Assembly: GCA_036796255.1 (NCBI GenBank)
Contig: DAIRDH010000015.1
Coordinates: 1 to 62,946, forward strand
From: T3Sed10-241 sp036796255
GTDB taxonomy: Bacteria; Bacteroidota; Bacteroidia; Flavobacteriales_D; Cryomorphaceae
Direction: 5' to 3'
Length of the DNA stretch: 62,946 bases
The position numbers were made by a program, and so were the translations under genes. This document shows positions 35,069 to 44,617 of the stretch, piece by piece; position 1 is the first letter of the stretch; each line of letters opens with the position of its first letter. Below the pieces are notes generated by a model. The model worked only from the letters and a program-made list of their open reading frames with translations. It had not been told where the DNA came from and made no database searches.

Positions 35069-38000
35069 TTATCTTCTTAGCTCAAGGTATCCTCGTAGGC
35101 TGTCGCGCCCTTGAAGCTCAACAATTACAAAATAAGTACCCTGTGGCAGTTGTTCACCGCTTTCATTAAGGCCTTGCCAGGGCGTTGCATTGCGGTAGTT
35201 CGTTTCCTCGTAAAGCAAATTGCCCCAGCGGTTATAAACCATTAGTTTATTGTTGGGGAAATCTTCAAGCCCCCTAACAATGAGTCCATCGTTGAATCCA
35301 TCGCCATTGGGAGAAATTCCATTGGGTAGCTCGAGCGGCACAGGTTCGATGAGCACAATTGAAGCACTGTCACTGCAACTGTTGGCGTCTACAACCATCA
35401 AAAAGTATGTTCCGGCTTCCAAGCCACCCAGCGCACCAGGAGTTTGCGAAGCAAAATTATTGGGGCCTGTCCAGTTAAAGCTGTAAGGCGAGTTGCCGCC
35501 GCTTACCTCAGGAGCGTTGATTACTCCATCTTCAGATTGAAATGCTGTGAGGTTAAACCCATTTGGGTAAAGCGGACTCACCAGTTCAGATATGACTACG
35601 GCGTCGGGCTGTGTCACTGTGTACGTTTCTTCAACCACACATCCATTTGCGTCAACCGCAGTAAGGGTATAGTCGCCTGCCACCAGCTCAGTCAACGAGC
35701 CTGCAGAAGCTGTAAACCCATTCGGGCCTTCCCACATGTAGGTGATCGGTTCTGCACCTGTGAGCGTGCTCAGGCTGAGAGTTCCATCACCATCCCCAAA
35801 ACAGGTTGGTTCTGCAATCTCAGATTCAAAGCTCAGGTCGTTTTGTGAAAGTACCTCAAAACTGGCCTCTGCTACACAGCCATTGTCATCAGTAACGGTA
35901 ATGGTATAGCTTCCCTGACCAACGTCAATAAGATTTTGCGTTTCAGCGCCATTGCTCCAAAGCACCGAATATGGGGGTGTGCCTCCCGCGAGAACTGTAT
36001 TGACAATGCCATTTTGAGCATCACAACTTGCAGGTACAACTTCAGCAGAGATGGCAATTTCCAATGGAGCTGATAAGTCTATATTGCCACTTTCATTGCA
36101 TCCGTTGATGTCGGTCACTACGTAGAAATAAGTTCCGCTTGTAAGATTCTCAATGTTAAATTCGTTTGAGCTGAAATCATTAGGGCCAATCCAGGTGATT
36201 TCATAGCCGGGAGAGCCACCGCTCGCTGAAAGGCTTATCGATCCGGTTTCGCTGTCGAAACATTCCGGCTCTAAGGTTTCCACCACTTCTACTGCAAGCG
36301 GTAACTCTGGTTCGGTCAAGGTCACATTGATTGTAAACACGCAACTATTCACGTCTTCAATCACGAGTGTGTAGGCCCCCGGCTCCAAATTCTCAAGGTT
36401 GGCACTGCCCGAATTAAATTCGTTTGGCCCGAGCCAATTGTAGAGATAGGGTCCAGTGCCGCCAATTGCAATGGTTTCGATGCTTCCGTCAGCCAATCCT
36501 GTACAACTAATGTTATCGCCTGATGCGAATTCTGATGTAGTTGCAGTACCGCTCAAGGGTGCTTCGGGTTGGGTCAGCGTGATGCTTTCTTCCGCGATGC
36601 ATCCTGTTCCATCAGTCACCAATACAGTGTAGGTGCCTGGTTCAAGTTCATCAAGGCTGGCTTGATCTGAAACAAAGCCGTTTGGACCTGACCAGCTGTA
36701 AGTAAAGTCACCAAGGCCTCCTGTTACCGCAGTATTGATTACCCCATTGTTGTCGTTAAAGCAGCTGATTTCAGTTCCTCCGGGAAATGCAGGACTATTG
36801 ATATTCAACTCAATGGTTTCGGGCGCACTGATTTCAACATCCGCAGTTTGTACACATGCGTTGGCATCGGTGGTAGTGAGTGTATAGGTACCTGGACATA
36901 AATTGCTCAAAGACGCATCAGTCGAAGTGAAGCCATCTGGCCCATTCCAGCTTAGTGCAATGGGAGCAACTCCGCCGCTCAGGTTAACGCTCAGGGAGCC
37001 GTCGCAGGCATCGCTGCAGGAGGTGTTGAAACCATTGGCCAGGGTGTTCACATCAAATGTAATGTCAAGGCCGTCGGGCTCAGTGAGAACTATGCATGCC
37101 TGCTCTTCGCAGCCTGAGTTGTTTGAAACTGTGAGGCAGTATTCACCCGCCAAAAGATTTTCGAGGTTGATTGCTTCTGCTGCAAATCCATTAGGTCCAA
37201 TCCAAATGAAACTGAGGTCGTCAATATTACCCGACACTGTTGTGGTTATTGAACCGGTATTGCCACCAAAACATGCGATATTCACTCCGCCTTCTTCAGG
37301 GCTGGTCAGTACAATGTCAAAGCTTGCCGGATCCACGATGTCGAAGCAGGCATTGGTGATGCAGCCGTTTAGATCTGTAACTGTCGCACAGTACGTTCCG
37401 GCGGTAAGACTGCTTAGGGAAGCTCCATTTGCTGTAAAGCCATCAGGACCAGTCCATGCTATGGCAAATGTAGGTACCCCTCCAGTCACAACTGCGGTGA
37501 GGCTGGCATTGGCTTCACCCGGGCATATCGGTTGCGTGCCCTCGAAGGCAAGCGACAAGGCTTCAGGCTCAGTAAGCGTAATGCAAGCTTCACCTGTGCA
37601 GCCTTCTTCGTCGGTTACAGTCAAGCAATAAGCGCCAGCCTGCAAGCCGCTGAGATCAGCTTGATCGCTGATAAACCCATCCGGACCATCCCAAGAGAAA
37701 GTCAGGTCTCCTTGCCCTCCGCTAATCGTTGTGTTGATGATTCCGCCAAAGTCACCGTTGCAGGCTACGTTGGCACCTCCGGGCAATTGTGGCGATTGGA
37801 GCGAAACAGTAAGTGCATTTGGCAAGCTGATGCTGAAAGGAATGAAGAGTATGCATTCATTGGCATCCATTACAAGTACAATGTAGTTCCCTTCAATAAG
37901 ATTGACATTTCCAGTACTTGCACCGTTGCTCCAATTAAAGGTATATGGGGGAGTACCGCCACTTGGAGTCACTGTTACTTCAGCGCCGCTTCCATCGTTA

Positions 38001-41000
38001 CATGCGGGAAGTACGACGTCACTGGTTGCCACAAGCGGTTCGGGGGCTTCCAGTGTACTGCATTCGGTCACAGTGCAGCCATTTGCATCGGTCACTTCGA
38101 GGCAGTAAGTGCCAGATTGCAAGTTTTCAATATTTTGAGAAGTTGATTCAAATCCATCAGGTCCTGTCCAGAAGTAAGAGAGTGGTGCAGTTCCGCCGCT
38201 TACCGTGCTGAGCACAAATCCATCATCGCTATCACTGCAGGGCAGACCGAAGCCACCGGAAAAAGTCGAAGGAGTTAATGCAATTGATATTGCCGGAGGT
38301 GCATTTACGGTTATGCATGTCTGTTCGCTGCAGCCATCCGCATCTGTCACAGTGAGGCAGTAAGTGCCTGTTCCCACGCCAAGTATCTCTTCAGTATCAG
38401 CAGTAAAGCCATCTGGTCCGGTCCATTCAAAGTTGAGCGGAGCAGTGCCCCCTGTGACTGTGCTGAGCACATCTGCGTTGCCATCGCCTTCGCAAAGTAT
38501 GGGACTGTCAATGGTGAGCGCTATTTCAATAGAAGGAGCAGCAATCAGCTCTGCGCATTCAGTACTTTGGCAACCATTGGCATCAGTGATGGTGAGGCAG
38601 TAGGTGCCTTCCACCAGTGTACTTATGTTTTGCGCATTGGAGCTGAAGTTGCCGGGACCTGTCCACGTGTAGCTCACAGGTGCCGTTCCACCTTCAACAA
38701 TTGTACTTATTGAGCCATCGTTGGCGCCTCCGCAACTAATATTGCCACCGTTTGGATACACGAAAGGCTCAAGTGTCAAGGTCAGAGGCAGGGGGGCAGT
38801 AAGCGTTATACATGCCGACTCGGTGCAATCATTGCTGTCCGTTACATCTACGCAGTATTCGCCTTCGGCAAGGTCAACTGGGTTCTGAAGCGTACTTGAG
38901 TAGCCATCGGGACCGGTCCATGCAAAGGTGTAAGGGCCAGTATTCCCGCTAATGGTCAATATAATGGAACCGTCATTAGCGCCGGCACAGGTAATGTTGT
39001 TGCCATTGATGCTTTCCGCAAAAAGGTTGATGCTGTAAGCAGGGGGTTCAGTAATGGAGAAACTGGAAGAAAAAGTACAATTGTTCGCATCTTGTATCAA
39101 TACACTGTACTCTCCTGCTGATACATTTTCAATGGGGTTTCCGAATACTGGCCCGAAACCACCAGTGCCTATCCATATGAAATTGTAACCGGGAGTGCCG
39201 CCACTTGCTACAGCAGTAATGGACCCATCTGCTTCACCATTACAACTGATGTTGAATCCATTGTCAAATTCATCGGCAATAAAGTCAATGGAAATCGGAT
39301 CGGGACCAATAAGCTCAATAAACTCATTTTGCACGCATCCGTTTTGATCGGTGAGTACCACTTCATATGTTCCAGCGGAAAGATTGCTTACATCTTGCTG
39401 GTTTGAGAAATTTGGGTTGCCTGGCCTGTTCCAAATATAACTGTAGGGGGTGATTCCTCCGCCTGGAGTGATAAATATAGATCCATCCGAACTGTTCCAG
39501 CAACTTGTGTTGAAACCATTGATGTCTGATATCGAATCGACAGTGATGGTTAAGTCTTCGGGTTGAATCACCGTTACAGCGTCAAGTAAGATGCAACCAT
39601 TGGCATCCTCGACGGTGAGAAGATATACTCCTCCTTCAAGATTGGTGAGTTCCAGACCTGTACCAGTGAATCCTCCAGGTCCTGTCCAGTTGGCTTCGTA
39701 AGTGGGAGTTCCGCCAAATATTTCAATGCTTATACTTCCTTCAGGTGAGCCAAAGCACAAACTTGGCGTACTCGAAGAAGTGATTTCAATCGGTTCGGGA
39801 GCTGTAAGTGTAATACTTGATTCTTCAACACAACCATTTGCATCTGTCACTGTCACGCTGTATACACCAGGAGCAAGGTCAATAAGATTGAGATCGGTGC
39901 TGGTATCTAGTCCGGGTAGGTTCCATAATACATCATAGGGGGCAGTACCTCCGGTTATGGTGAGGTCAAGGGTGGCAGTGCTGTCATCAGCGCAGGCTAC
40001 ATTCACACCACCGGTGAATAAGGATGGCGTAATTTCTAATGCGAGGGCACTTTCAGGGCCATCTATGATGACCTCAAGGGTCACTGGTAATTCGCAACCA
40101 TTGTTGTCGAGCACTGTCACGGTGTAGGTCCCTGGAGCCAGCCCGGAGGCAATCGGCCCGGTTTGGTTAGTGGGATCATCCCATTGATAGTTATAAGAGC
40201 CGCTACCCCCAGTACCCACTACCTGAATGAGCCCTGAGTTGTCACCAAAGCAAAGTACATTCTCTGAGTTGATAAGGTCTACACCGAGCGGCAATGCTGG
40301 TTCTGTTAAGGTGGCTTGCACTGTGGCAATACATCCGTTGGCATCTGTTACAGTAAGCGTATAGGCGCCAGCCCCGAGGTCTTGGGCAGTTGGTGTGTCC
40401 TGGGCTAAAGCGTCGTCCCAGAGATATTCATAAGGCGCAGTACCTCCGCTCACGTCAACTGCAATTGAACCGGTCTCAGCCCCACTGCACAGGATGTTTT
40501 GCTGGGTGGTAATCTCTAGTACCAGGGGTTCAGGTGCTGTGAGTTCTATGGTTTCAATGAATGAACAGCCATTGGCATCTGTTACTGTCACGGTATAGCT
40601 GCCTTCCGGAAGTCCATTAAGCTCACTGCCAGTTGCAGGCGGGGTGGTATTCCATGTGTACGTGTATGGTGCAGTACCTCCCGCGGCTTCAACCGCTATG
40701 CTTCCGTTTTCGAAAGCATCACAGCTTGGGTCGCTGGCGGAACTTACCGATAGCGATAGCGCCACTTCAGGCTCTTCAATTTCTATTTCCAGGGTTTCAG
40801 CACAGCCATTGGCATCGACCACTTCAACTGAGTAGAGTCCAGCCTCCACATTTTGTAAGCTTGCCCCATCAGTAGCAGGTGTCGTGTTCCAGGTATAGGT
40901 AAATGGCCCTGTGCCCCCAGTTGCATTTACAGTTACACTTCCCGTCGCCTCGCCATTACATAAAACATTCACCAGTGAAACCACATTTACCGCAAGGGGT

Positions 41001-43327
41001 AGTGGGGCTGTCACATTAAATGGAAGGCTGATGCTGCATCCATTGTCGTCGGTGACGGTGAGGTTGTACGACCCTGCCGCAAGGCCTTCCAGATTGGCAG
41101 TATTGTTGCCCGGAGCACTACTCCATAGGTAGGTATAGGGTGCTGTCCCACCTTCGATTTCGGCAAGGGCTGAGCCATCATTGAAGCCATTACAGCTCGG
41201 TGGGGTTACCAGTACATTTCCCGAAAGGGCAGCGGCCGGCTGCTGGATTTGTGCTTCCGCAAAACCGACACAACCATTTACATCTGTGATGGTAACGGTG
41301 TAGATTCCTGCTGGAATTCCGCTGGCATCAGGTCCTGTTTGTGGGGGCACTGTATTCCAAACGTAAGTATAGGGAGCAGTTCCACCTACGCCCAGTATGG
41401 TAAGGTTGCCAGTGCTTTCGCCAAAACAGAGTACATCATCCCGGTTTTCAAGGGTGCCAGTGATAGGTTCAGGTTGCGTGAGGGTAATGCTCGCAGTGCT
41501 TACGCAAGCGTTCGCATCTGTCACCGTAACGTTATATGTGCCGGCTGTGAGTCCGGATGCAGTGGTGTTGCTTTGCGCTGCAGCATCATCCCATGCTATG
41601 GTGAAGGGCGCAGTGCCGCCTTCAATGCTCACCGTGGCTTGTCCATCAGCAGCATTGTTGCATGACACATTATTACCTCCGAGAAACTCAGGGCTGCTAA
41701 CCGTGATTTCCAAAGGCGGATTCTCATCAATAGTGACTTCAGTAGTTTGTGTACAACCCTCGCGGTCAGTTACGAGGACACTATAAGTGCCCGGAGCCAG
41801 GTTGCTTAAGTTCTGGCTATCGGAGCTGAAACCATCTGGCCCCGTCCATTCAAATTCGAAAGGCGACTCACCTCCGGACACCCCGAGCGTGATGGCACCG
41901 TTGTCGTCGCCGCCGCAAGCAATATCAGTTACATCAGGGGTCAGCACTATATTGGATACGCGCACTTCTCCTGTAGCAGTTTCTTCGCAGGAACTGACTA
42001 TAGAAGTAATGGTGTAAATGGTGTTTTCGTCAGGGCTTGCTGTTGGTTCTTTTATAGTTGGATCATCCAGAAAATCAATTGGACTCCAGTTGAAATTATT
42101 ACCTTCTCCAATCACATTGAACGTGTAGCTTTCGCCAGGACAAATAAAAGCCTGTGGTGGGTCTACAGCGATTTCGAGCTCATCCAGGATGCCAAATACG
42201 AGACTGTCCTGAACAGTGCCGGGGCAGAGGGGGTTGCCTATGTAAAAAACTACAGTTTCCAGTCCTTCGTTAAGACCATCATCAATAGGTTCGATGGTGA
42301 CCGTTGCTGAAGCTTCTCCGGCTGGGATGGTGATAAATTTTGGTTCTGAGGGATCCGGGTCACCTATGGCAGGGTAGTCAACACCATTGATGGCTGTACC
42401 ACCGATAAAGTATGTAACGTTGAGTGGTGCAGATGATACTGGCGCACGTGTAAATGTTACCGTTCCAAAATTACAGCCTTCGATCATATTTTCGATCTCT
42501 CCATCGGTGGTAGCCGTAAGGCTCACATTGTTGCTTTCGATCGATTCAATAAATACGCTGCTGTCCCACCTTTCGTCACCTACGTCGGCGATCACCAGCT
42601 TAAGCCTGAAGGTGTCGCATGCAGCGAGCACTTTTTGGGCAAAAAGGCCTGTGGTAAAGCCGTCATATTCAAATTGAGTGCTAAAACCAATTGGATTGGA
42701 GACGAAGAAGTCCGAATTCACAGCGGGAAAGCCAATGTCGGGATTGCCATTATTAACCGTATTGATTCCAACAGGAGTGCTCGTACCAGGAATTAAAGCG
42801 ATGTTTTCAAAACCGTCCAGACCAACATCTCCGGTTATACCCGGGCCACTAATCAAAAAAGCGAACACATCATTGAATGGAGTGCCCACATATTCCGGGT
42901 ATTCTTCGCTGGCGAATGTGAAATTAAAACGAAGGGTATCACCTACCGGTACCACGTCGAATTCGAAAACACAGGCATCAAAGCTACTTTGACCAGCAAT
43001 AGTGGTAATTTGATCATCGCCTGGAGTACCCCATTCTGTAGTCGTAGTTGAGCTTAGGTTGGGTCCGGGTGCGTCAAAGATGTTTCCGGTAGACAAAACT
43101 ACTCCTCTTGCCGTGGGCAAATTTGCCACATCTACAAAAATGTACTGACCAAAAGCACTATCAGCACAGGTAATGCTCGGGTTGAGAATCTGAACTCCAT
43201 TGCCATTGATGAGATTGGCAAACTCCTCCGGGGTTCCGCCAAGCTCCATAATAACCTGAGCTTTTAATACATTAGATCCCATTAGCAGGGCTCCGAGTAT
43301 CGTCAGTTGAATGAGTTTTTTGACCAT
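35069..43327 (-). CDS. Giant SprB-like repeat adhesin with type B T9SS signal
   Basis: 2752 residues. Order: signal peptide (1-23, cleavage after LKA); choice-of-anchor-L-like domain (about 25-265, FTFASEEYPEYVGTPFNDVF); a Calx-beta-like domain (about 268-380, TAINGVDYPA); a short beta linker; 27 SprB-type repeats of 74-88 residues (460-2664, GGTAPYTYTW and GTYTVTVTDANGC patterns); and an 88-residue C-terminal domain (2665-2752) with NGISPNGDGFND and VYNRWGNLLYE, the gliding-motility-associated type B T9SS signal. SprB proteins are cell-surface adhesins moved by the gliding motor; here I infer a secreted adhesin, without proof of gliding. Repeats differ widely in sequence, so collapse in assembly is unlikely. 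It is co-directional with a SprF-like and a PorE-like gene downstream and a small secreted-protein gene 30 bp upstream. Confidence 0.93.
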   Translation of the reverse strand: MVKKLIQLTILGALLMGSNVLKAQVIMELGGTPEEFANLINGNGVQILNPSITCADSAFGQYIFVDVANLPTARGVVLSTGNIFDAPGPNLSSTTTTEWGTPGDDQITTIAGQSSFDACVFEFDVVPVGDTLRFNFTFASEEYPEYVGTPFNDVFAFLISGPGITGDVGLDGFENIALIPGTSTPVGINTVNNGNPDIGFPAVNSDFFVSNPIGFSTQFEYDGFTTGLFAQKVLAACDTFRLKLVIADVGDERWDSSVFIESIESNNVSLTATTDGEIENMIEGCNFGTVTFTRAPVSSAPLNVTYFIGGTAINGVDYPAIGDPDPSEPKFITIPAGEASATVTIEPIDDGLNEGLETVVFYIGNPLCPGTVQDSLVFGILDELEIAVDPPQAFICPGESYTFNVIGEGNNFNWSPIDFLDDPTIKEPTASPDENTIYTITSIVSSCEETATGEVRVSNIVLTPDVTDIACGGDDNGAITLGVSGGESPFEFEWTGPDGFSSDSQNLSNLAPGTYSVLVTDREGCTQTTEVTIDENPPLEITVSSPEFLGGNNVSCNNAADGQATVSIEGGTAPFTIAWDDAAAQSNTTASGLTAGTYNVTVTDANACVSTASITLTQPEPITGTLENRDDVLCFGESTGNLTILGVGGTAPYTYVWNTVPPQTGPDASGIPAGIYTVTITDVNGCVGFAEAQIQQPAAALSGNVLVTPPSCNGFNDGSALAEIEGGTAPYTYLWSSAPGNNTANLEGLAAGSYNLTVTDDNGCSISLPFNVTAPLPLAVNVVSLVNVLCNGEATGSVTVNATGGTGPFTYTWNTTPATDGASLQNVEAGLYSVEVVDANGCAETLEIEIEEPEVALSLSVSSASDPSCDAFENGSIAVEAAGGTAPYTYTWNTTPPATGSELNGLPEGSYTVTVTDANGCSFIETIELTAPEPLVLEITTQQNILCSGAETGSIAVDVSGGTAPYEYLWDDALAQDTPTAQDLGAGAYTLTVTDANGCIATVQATLTEPALPLGVDLINSENVLCFGDNSGLIQVVGTGGSGSYNYQWDDPTNQTGPIASGLAPGTYTVTVLDNNGCELPVTLEVIIDGPESALALEITPSLFTGGVNVACADDSTATLDLTITGGTAPYDVLWNLPGLDTSTDLNLIDLAPGVYSVTVTDANGCVEESSITLTAPEPIEITSSSTPSLCFGSPEGSISIEIFGGTPTYEANWTGPGGFTGTGLELTNLEGGVYLLTVEDANGCILLDAVTVIQPEDLTITVDSISDINGFNTSCWNSSDGSIFITPGGGITPYSYIWNRPGNPNFSNQQDVSNLSAGTYEVVLTDQNGCVQNEFIELIGPDPISIDFIADEFDNGFNISCNGEADGSITAVASGGTPGYNFIWIGTGGFGPVFGNPIENVSAGEYSVLIQDANNCTFSSSFSITEPPAYSINLFAESINGNNITCAGANDGSIILTISGNTGPYTFAWTGPDGYSSTLQNPVDLAEGEYCVDVTDSNDCTESACITLTAPLPLTLTLEPFVYPNGGNISCGGANDGSISTIVEGGTAPVSYTWTGPGNFSSNAQNISTLVEGTYCLTITDANGCQSTECAELIAAPSIEIALTIDSPILCEGDGNADVLSTVTGGTAPLNFEWTGPDGFTADTEEILGVGTGTYCLTVTDADGCSEQTCITVNAPPAISIALTPSTFSGGFGLPCSDSDDGFVLSTVSGGTAPLSYFWTGPDGFESTSQNIENLQSGTYCLEVTDANGCTVTECSTLEAPEPLVATSDVVLPACNDGSGAEVTVTPSGGTPPYTFNWSNGASTGNVNLIEGNYIVLVMDANECILFIPFSISLPNALTVSLQSPQLPGGANVACNGDFGGIINTTISGGQGDLTFSWDGPDGFISDQADLSGLQAGAYCLTVTDEEGCTGEACITLTEPEALSLAFEGTQPICPGEANASLTAVVTGGVPTFAIAWTGPDGFTANGASLSSLTAGTYCATVTDLNGCITNACFDIVDPASFDIVLTSPEEGGVNIACFGGNTGSITTTVSGNIDDLSFIWIGPNGFAAEAINLENLLAGEYCLTVSNNSGCEEQACIVLTEPDGLDITFDVNTLANGFNTSCSDACDGSLSVNLSGGVAPIALSWNGPDGFTSTDASLSNLCPGTYTLTTTDANACVQTADVEISAPETIELNINSPAFPGGTEISCFNDNNGVINTAVTGGLGDFTYSWSGPNGFVSDQASLDELEPGTYTVLVTDGTGCIAEESITLTQPEAPLSGTATTSEFASGDNISCTGLADGSIETIAIGGTGPYLYNWLGPNEFNSGSANLENLEPGAYTLVIEDVNSCVFTINVTLTEPELPLAVEVVETLEPECFDSETGSISLSASGGSPGYEITWIGPNDFSSNEFNIENLTSGTYFYVVTDINGCNESGNIDLSAPLEIAISAEVVPASCDAQNGIVNTVLAGGTPPYSVLWSNGAETQNLIDVGQGSYTITVTDDNGCVAEASFEVLSQNDLSFESEIAEPTCFGDGDGTLSLSTLTGAEPITYMWEGPNGFTASAGSLTELVAGDYTLTAVDANGCVVEETYTVTQPDAVVISELVSPLYPNGFNLTAFQSEDGVINAPEVSGGNSPYSFNWTGPNNFASQTPGALGGLEAGTYFLMVVDANSCSDSASIVLIEPVPLELPNGISPNGDGFNDGLIVRGLEDFPNNKLMVYNRWGNLLYEETNYRNATPWQGLNESGEQLPQGTYFVIVELQGRDSLRGYLELRR
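35336..41950 (-). repeat. 27 tandem SprB-type protein repeats
   Basis: Coding repeats of 222-264 bp. Three classes can be told apart by eye: repeats 2-8 (short, WNT or WDD core, two Cys), repeats 13-16 and 18-20 (WTGPDGF core plus an extra Cys pair in the YCLTVTDANGCxxxxC pattern) and the remaining WTGPxGF repeats with two Cys. Repeat 17 and repeat 25 are short (74 residues). Repeat 21 has extra Cys in other places, and repeat 27 lacks the first Cys. Confidence 0.88.
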
Positions 43328-43357
43328 CGTACGCTATTTAGAAAAATCCGATTGGAG

Positions 43358-43720
43358 TTATTGACAAATTTGATTTCGTTCAGATGCTGCTATACTTCTG
43401 ATTTGAACTGTTTCTTTCTTTCGTGAATTTTTGCCAGCTACCATATCTATGAGCTCTTTTTCAATGTCATTAATCCGTTTGGGGTAGGATGCATCCACAG
43501 CAACCATAATCTTCTTTGCAGATGGGCAGGAAGCATATAGCGACATAAAATCCTGCTTCTCCAGCTTGGATTTTATCTCAATCAAATCAGCATCAGAAAT
43601 GGATGCTGAGTACACTTCGAAATAGCGAAAATACTTCTCTTGCGCATAGCATTCATTTGCAGTGAATTGCGCGACGAAAAAAAGCGAGAATGCGAAAAGC
43701 GATAAAATTTTGGATTTCAT
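43358..43720 (-). CDS. Small secreted protein of unknown function, giant-adhesin operon
   Basis: 120 residues. An N-terminal signal peptide (MKSKILSLFAFSLFFVAQF, probable cleavage before QEKYF) leaves a mature domain of about 93 residues. Predicted order by eye is beta (KYFRYFEVYSAS), helix (DADLIEIKSKLEKQ), beta pair (FMSLYASCP, KKIMVAVDAS), helix (INDIEKELIDMV), beta, which would suit a small ferredoxin-like fold; two Cys remain (SCPS and the C-terminal ICQ). I recognise no family. The stop lies 30 bp before the giant adhesin, so it is probably the first gene of that operon and may help fold, export or regulate it. Confidence 0.75.
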   Translation of the reverse strand: MKSKILSLFAFSLFFVAQFTANECYAQEKYFRYFEVYSASISDADLIEIKSKLEKQDFMSLYASCPSAKKIMVAVDASYPKRINDIEKELIDMVAGKNSRKKETVQIRSIAASERNQICQ

Positions 43721-43870
43721 ACGGTTAAATTGTCCTGATGTAGCAACTTTATAAACGACAGTTTAAATGTATGTCAATGCACGCGGACAAATGTTACCCT
43801 AAAAGAAAGTTTTTAAGATAGTAATATCAATAAGTTTTGAAGCCTGCAGTTGAGGATTGCCTCGCGGGCT

Positions 43871-44611
43871 TCATTTCGAAAGCCTTTGCCTCACCGCATC
43901 AAAGAGGATTACAGCTGTGGCCACAGACACGTTGAGGCTTTCGGTGGTGCCGGGCATCGGAATGCAAACACTGCTATCAGCTTGCTCAAGTAAAGCAGGA
44001 CCTATGCCCAGCTCTTCTGACCCCATGATCAGAGCCAAAGGTTGGCTCAAGTCCTGGTCAAAATAATTGACCTCACCTTGTTCATGACAGGCCAGCACTA
44101 CCACTCCTGAGTTTTTGAGGAATTGTATCGTTGCCATCAGTGAGCCTTCACGGCAAATGGGCAGGCGAAGCAAGGCTCCGGCTGAGGTTTTTACAGCATC
44201 TTCATTGATTTGTGCAGCACCCTTGGAGGGAATCACAACGGCATGAGCACCTGCACTTTCAGCTGAGCGGCATATGGCACCGAAGTTTCTCACATCCGTG
44301 ATATGATCGAGTACCACGATCAAAGGATTTTCACCTTTTTCATAAATAGAGGGCAAGAGCCATTCCAACTTGGTATACTCAATAGGAGAAATGAAAGCAA
44401 GCACACCCTGATGGTTTTTTCGGGTGATGGAGTCAAGCTTTACCTTGGGTACGTATTGGTATGCTACATCAGCATCGCGCAGCTTTGAAAGAAGCTTCTG
44501 CAGGTGCTCCTGATCCAGCCCTTTTTGGATAAGTACTTTATCAACTGTTTTGTCGCTTTCTACAGCTTCAAGCACAGGGTGAACCCCGTATACGATGTCA
44601 CTTCTCTTCAT
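43871..44611 (-). CDS. rlmB: 23S rRNA (guanosine-2'-O-)-methyltransferase RlmB
   Basis: 246 residues of the SpoU/TrmH family. The N-terminal substrate-binding domain (YGVHPVLEAVES) is followed by the knotted catalytic domain with motif 1 LDHITDVRNFGAICRSAES, motif 2 ALIMGSEELGI and motif 3 IPMPGTTESLNVSVATAV. RlmB 2'-O-methylates the P-loop guanosine (G2251 in E. coli) of 23S rRNA. TrmH-family relatives with other targets cannot be wholly excluded. It is 6 bp downstream of the GWxTD gene. Confidence 0.92.
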   Translation of the reverse strand: MKRSDIVYGVHPVLEAVESDKTVDKVLIQKGLDQEHLQKLLSKLRDADVAYQYVPKVKLDSITRKNHQGVLAFISPIEYTKLEWLLPSIYEKGENPLIVVLDHITDVRNFGAICRSAESAGAHAVVIPSKGAAQINEDAVKTSAGALLRLPICREGSLMATIQFLKNSGVVVLACHEQGEVNYFDQDLSQPLALIMGSEELGIGPALLEQADSSVCIPMPGTTESLNVSVATAVILFDAVRQRLSK

Positions 44612-44617
44612 ATTTTT

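Noticed and set aside
35250..42992. Many long reading frames opposite the giant adhesin gene
   Set aside because: They mirror the repeated coding pattern of the minus strand, have no plausible starts, and encode no recognisable proteins; antisense shadow of repeats.
43839..43872. Hairpin at the rlmB 3' end
   Set aside because: It overlaps the stop codon and is followed by AAAAC on the transcribed strand and not by T, so I do not call it a terminator.
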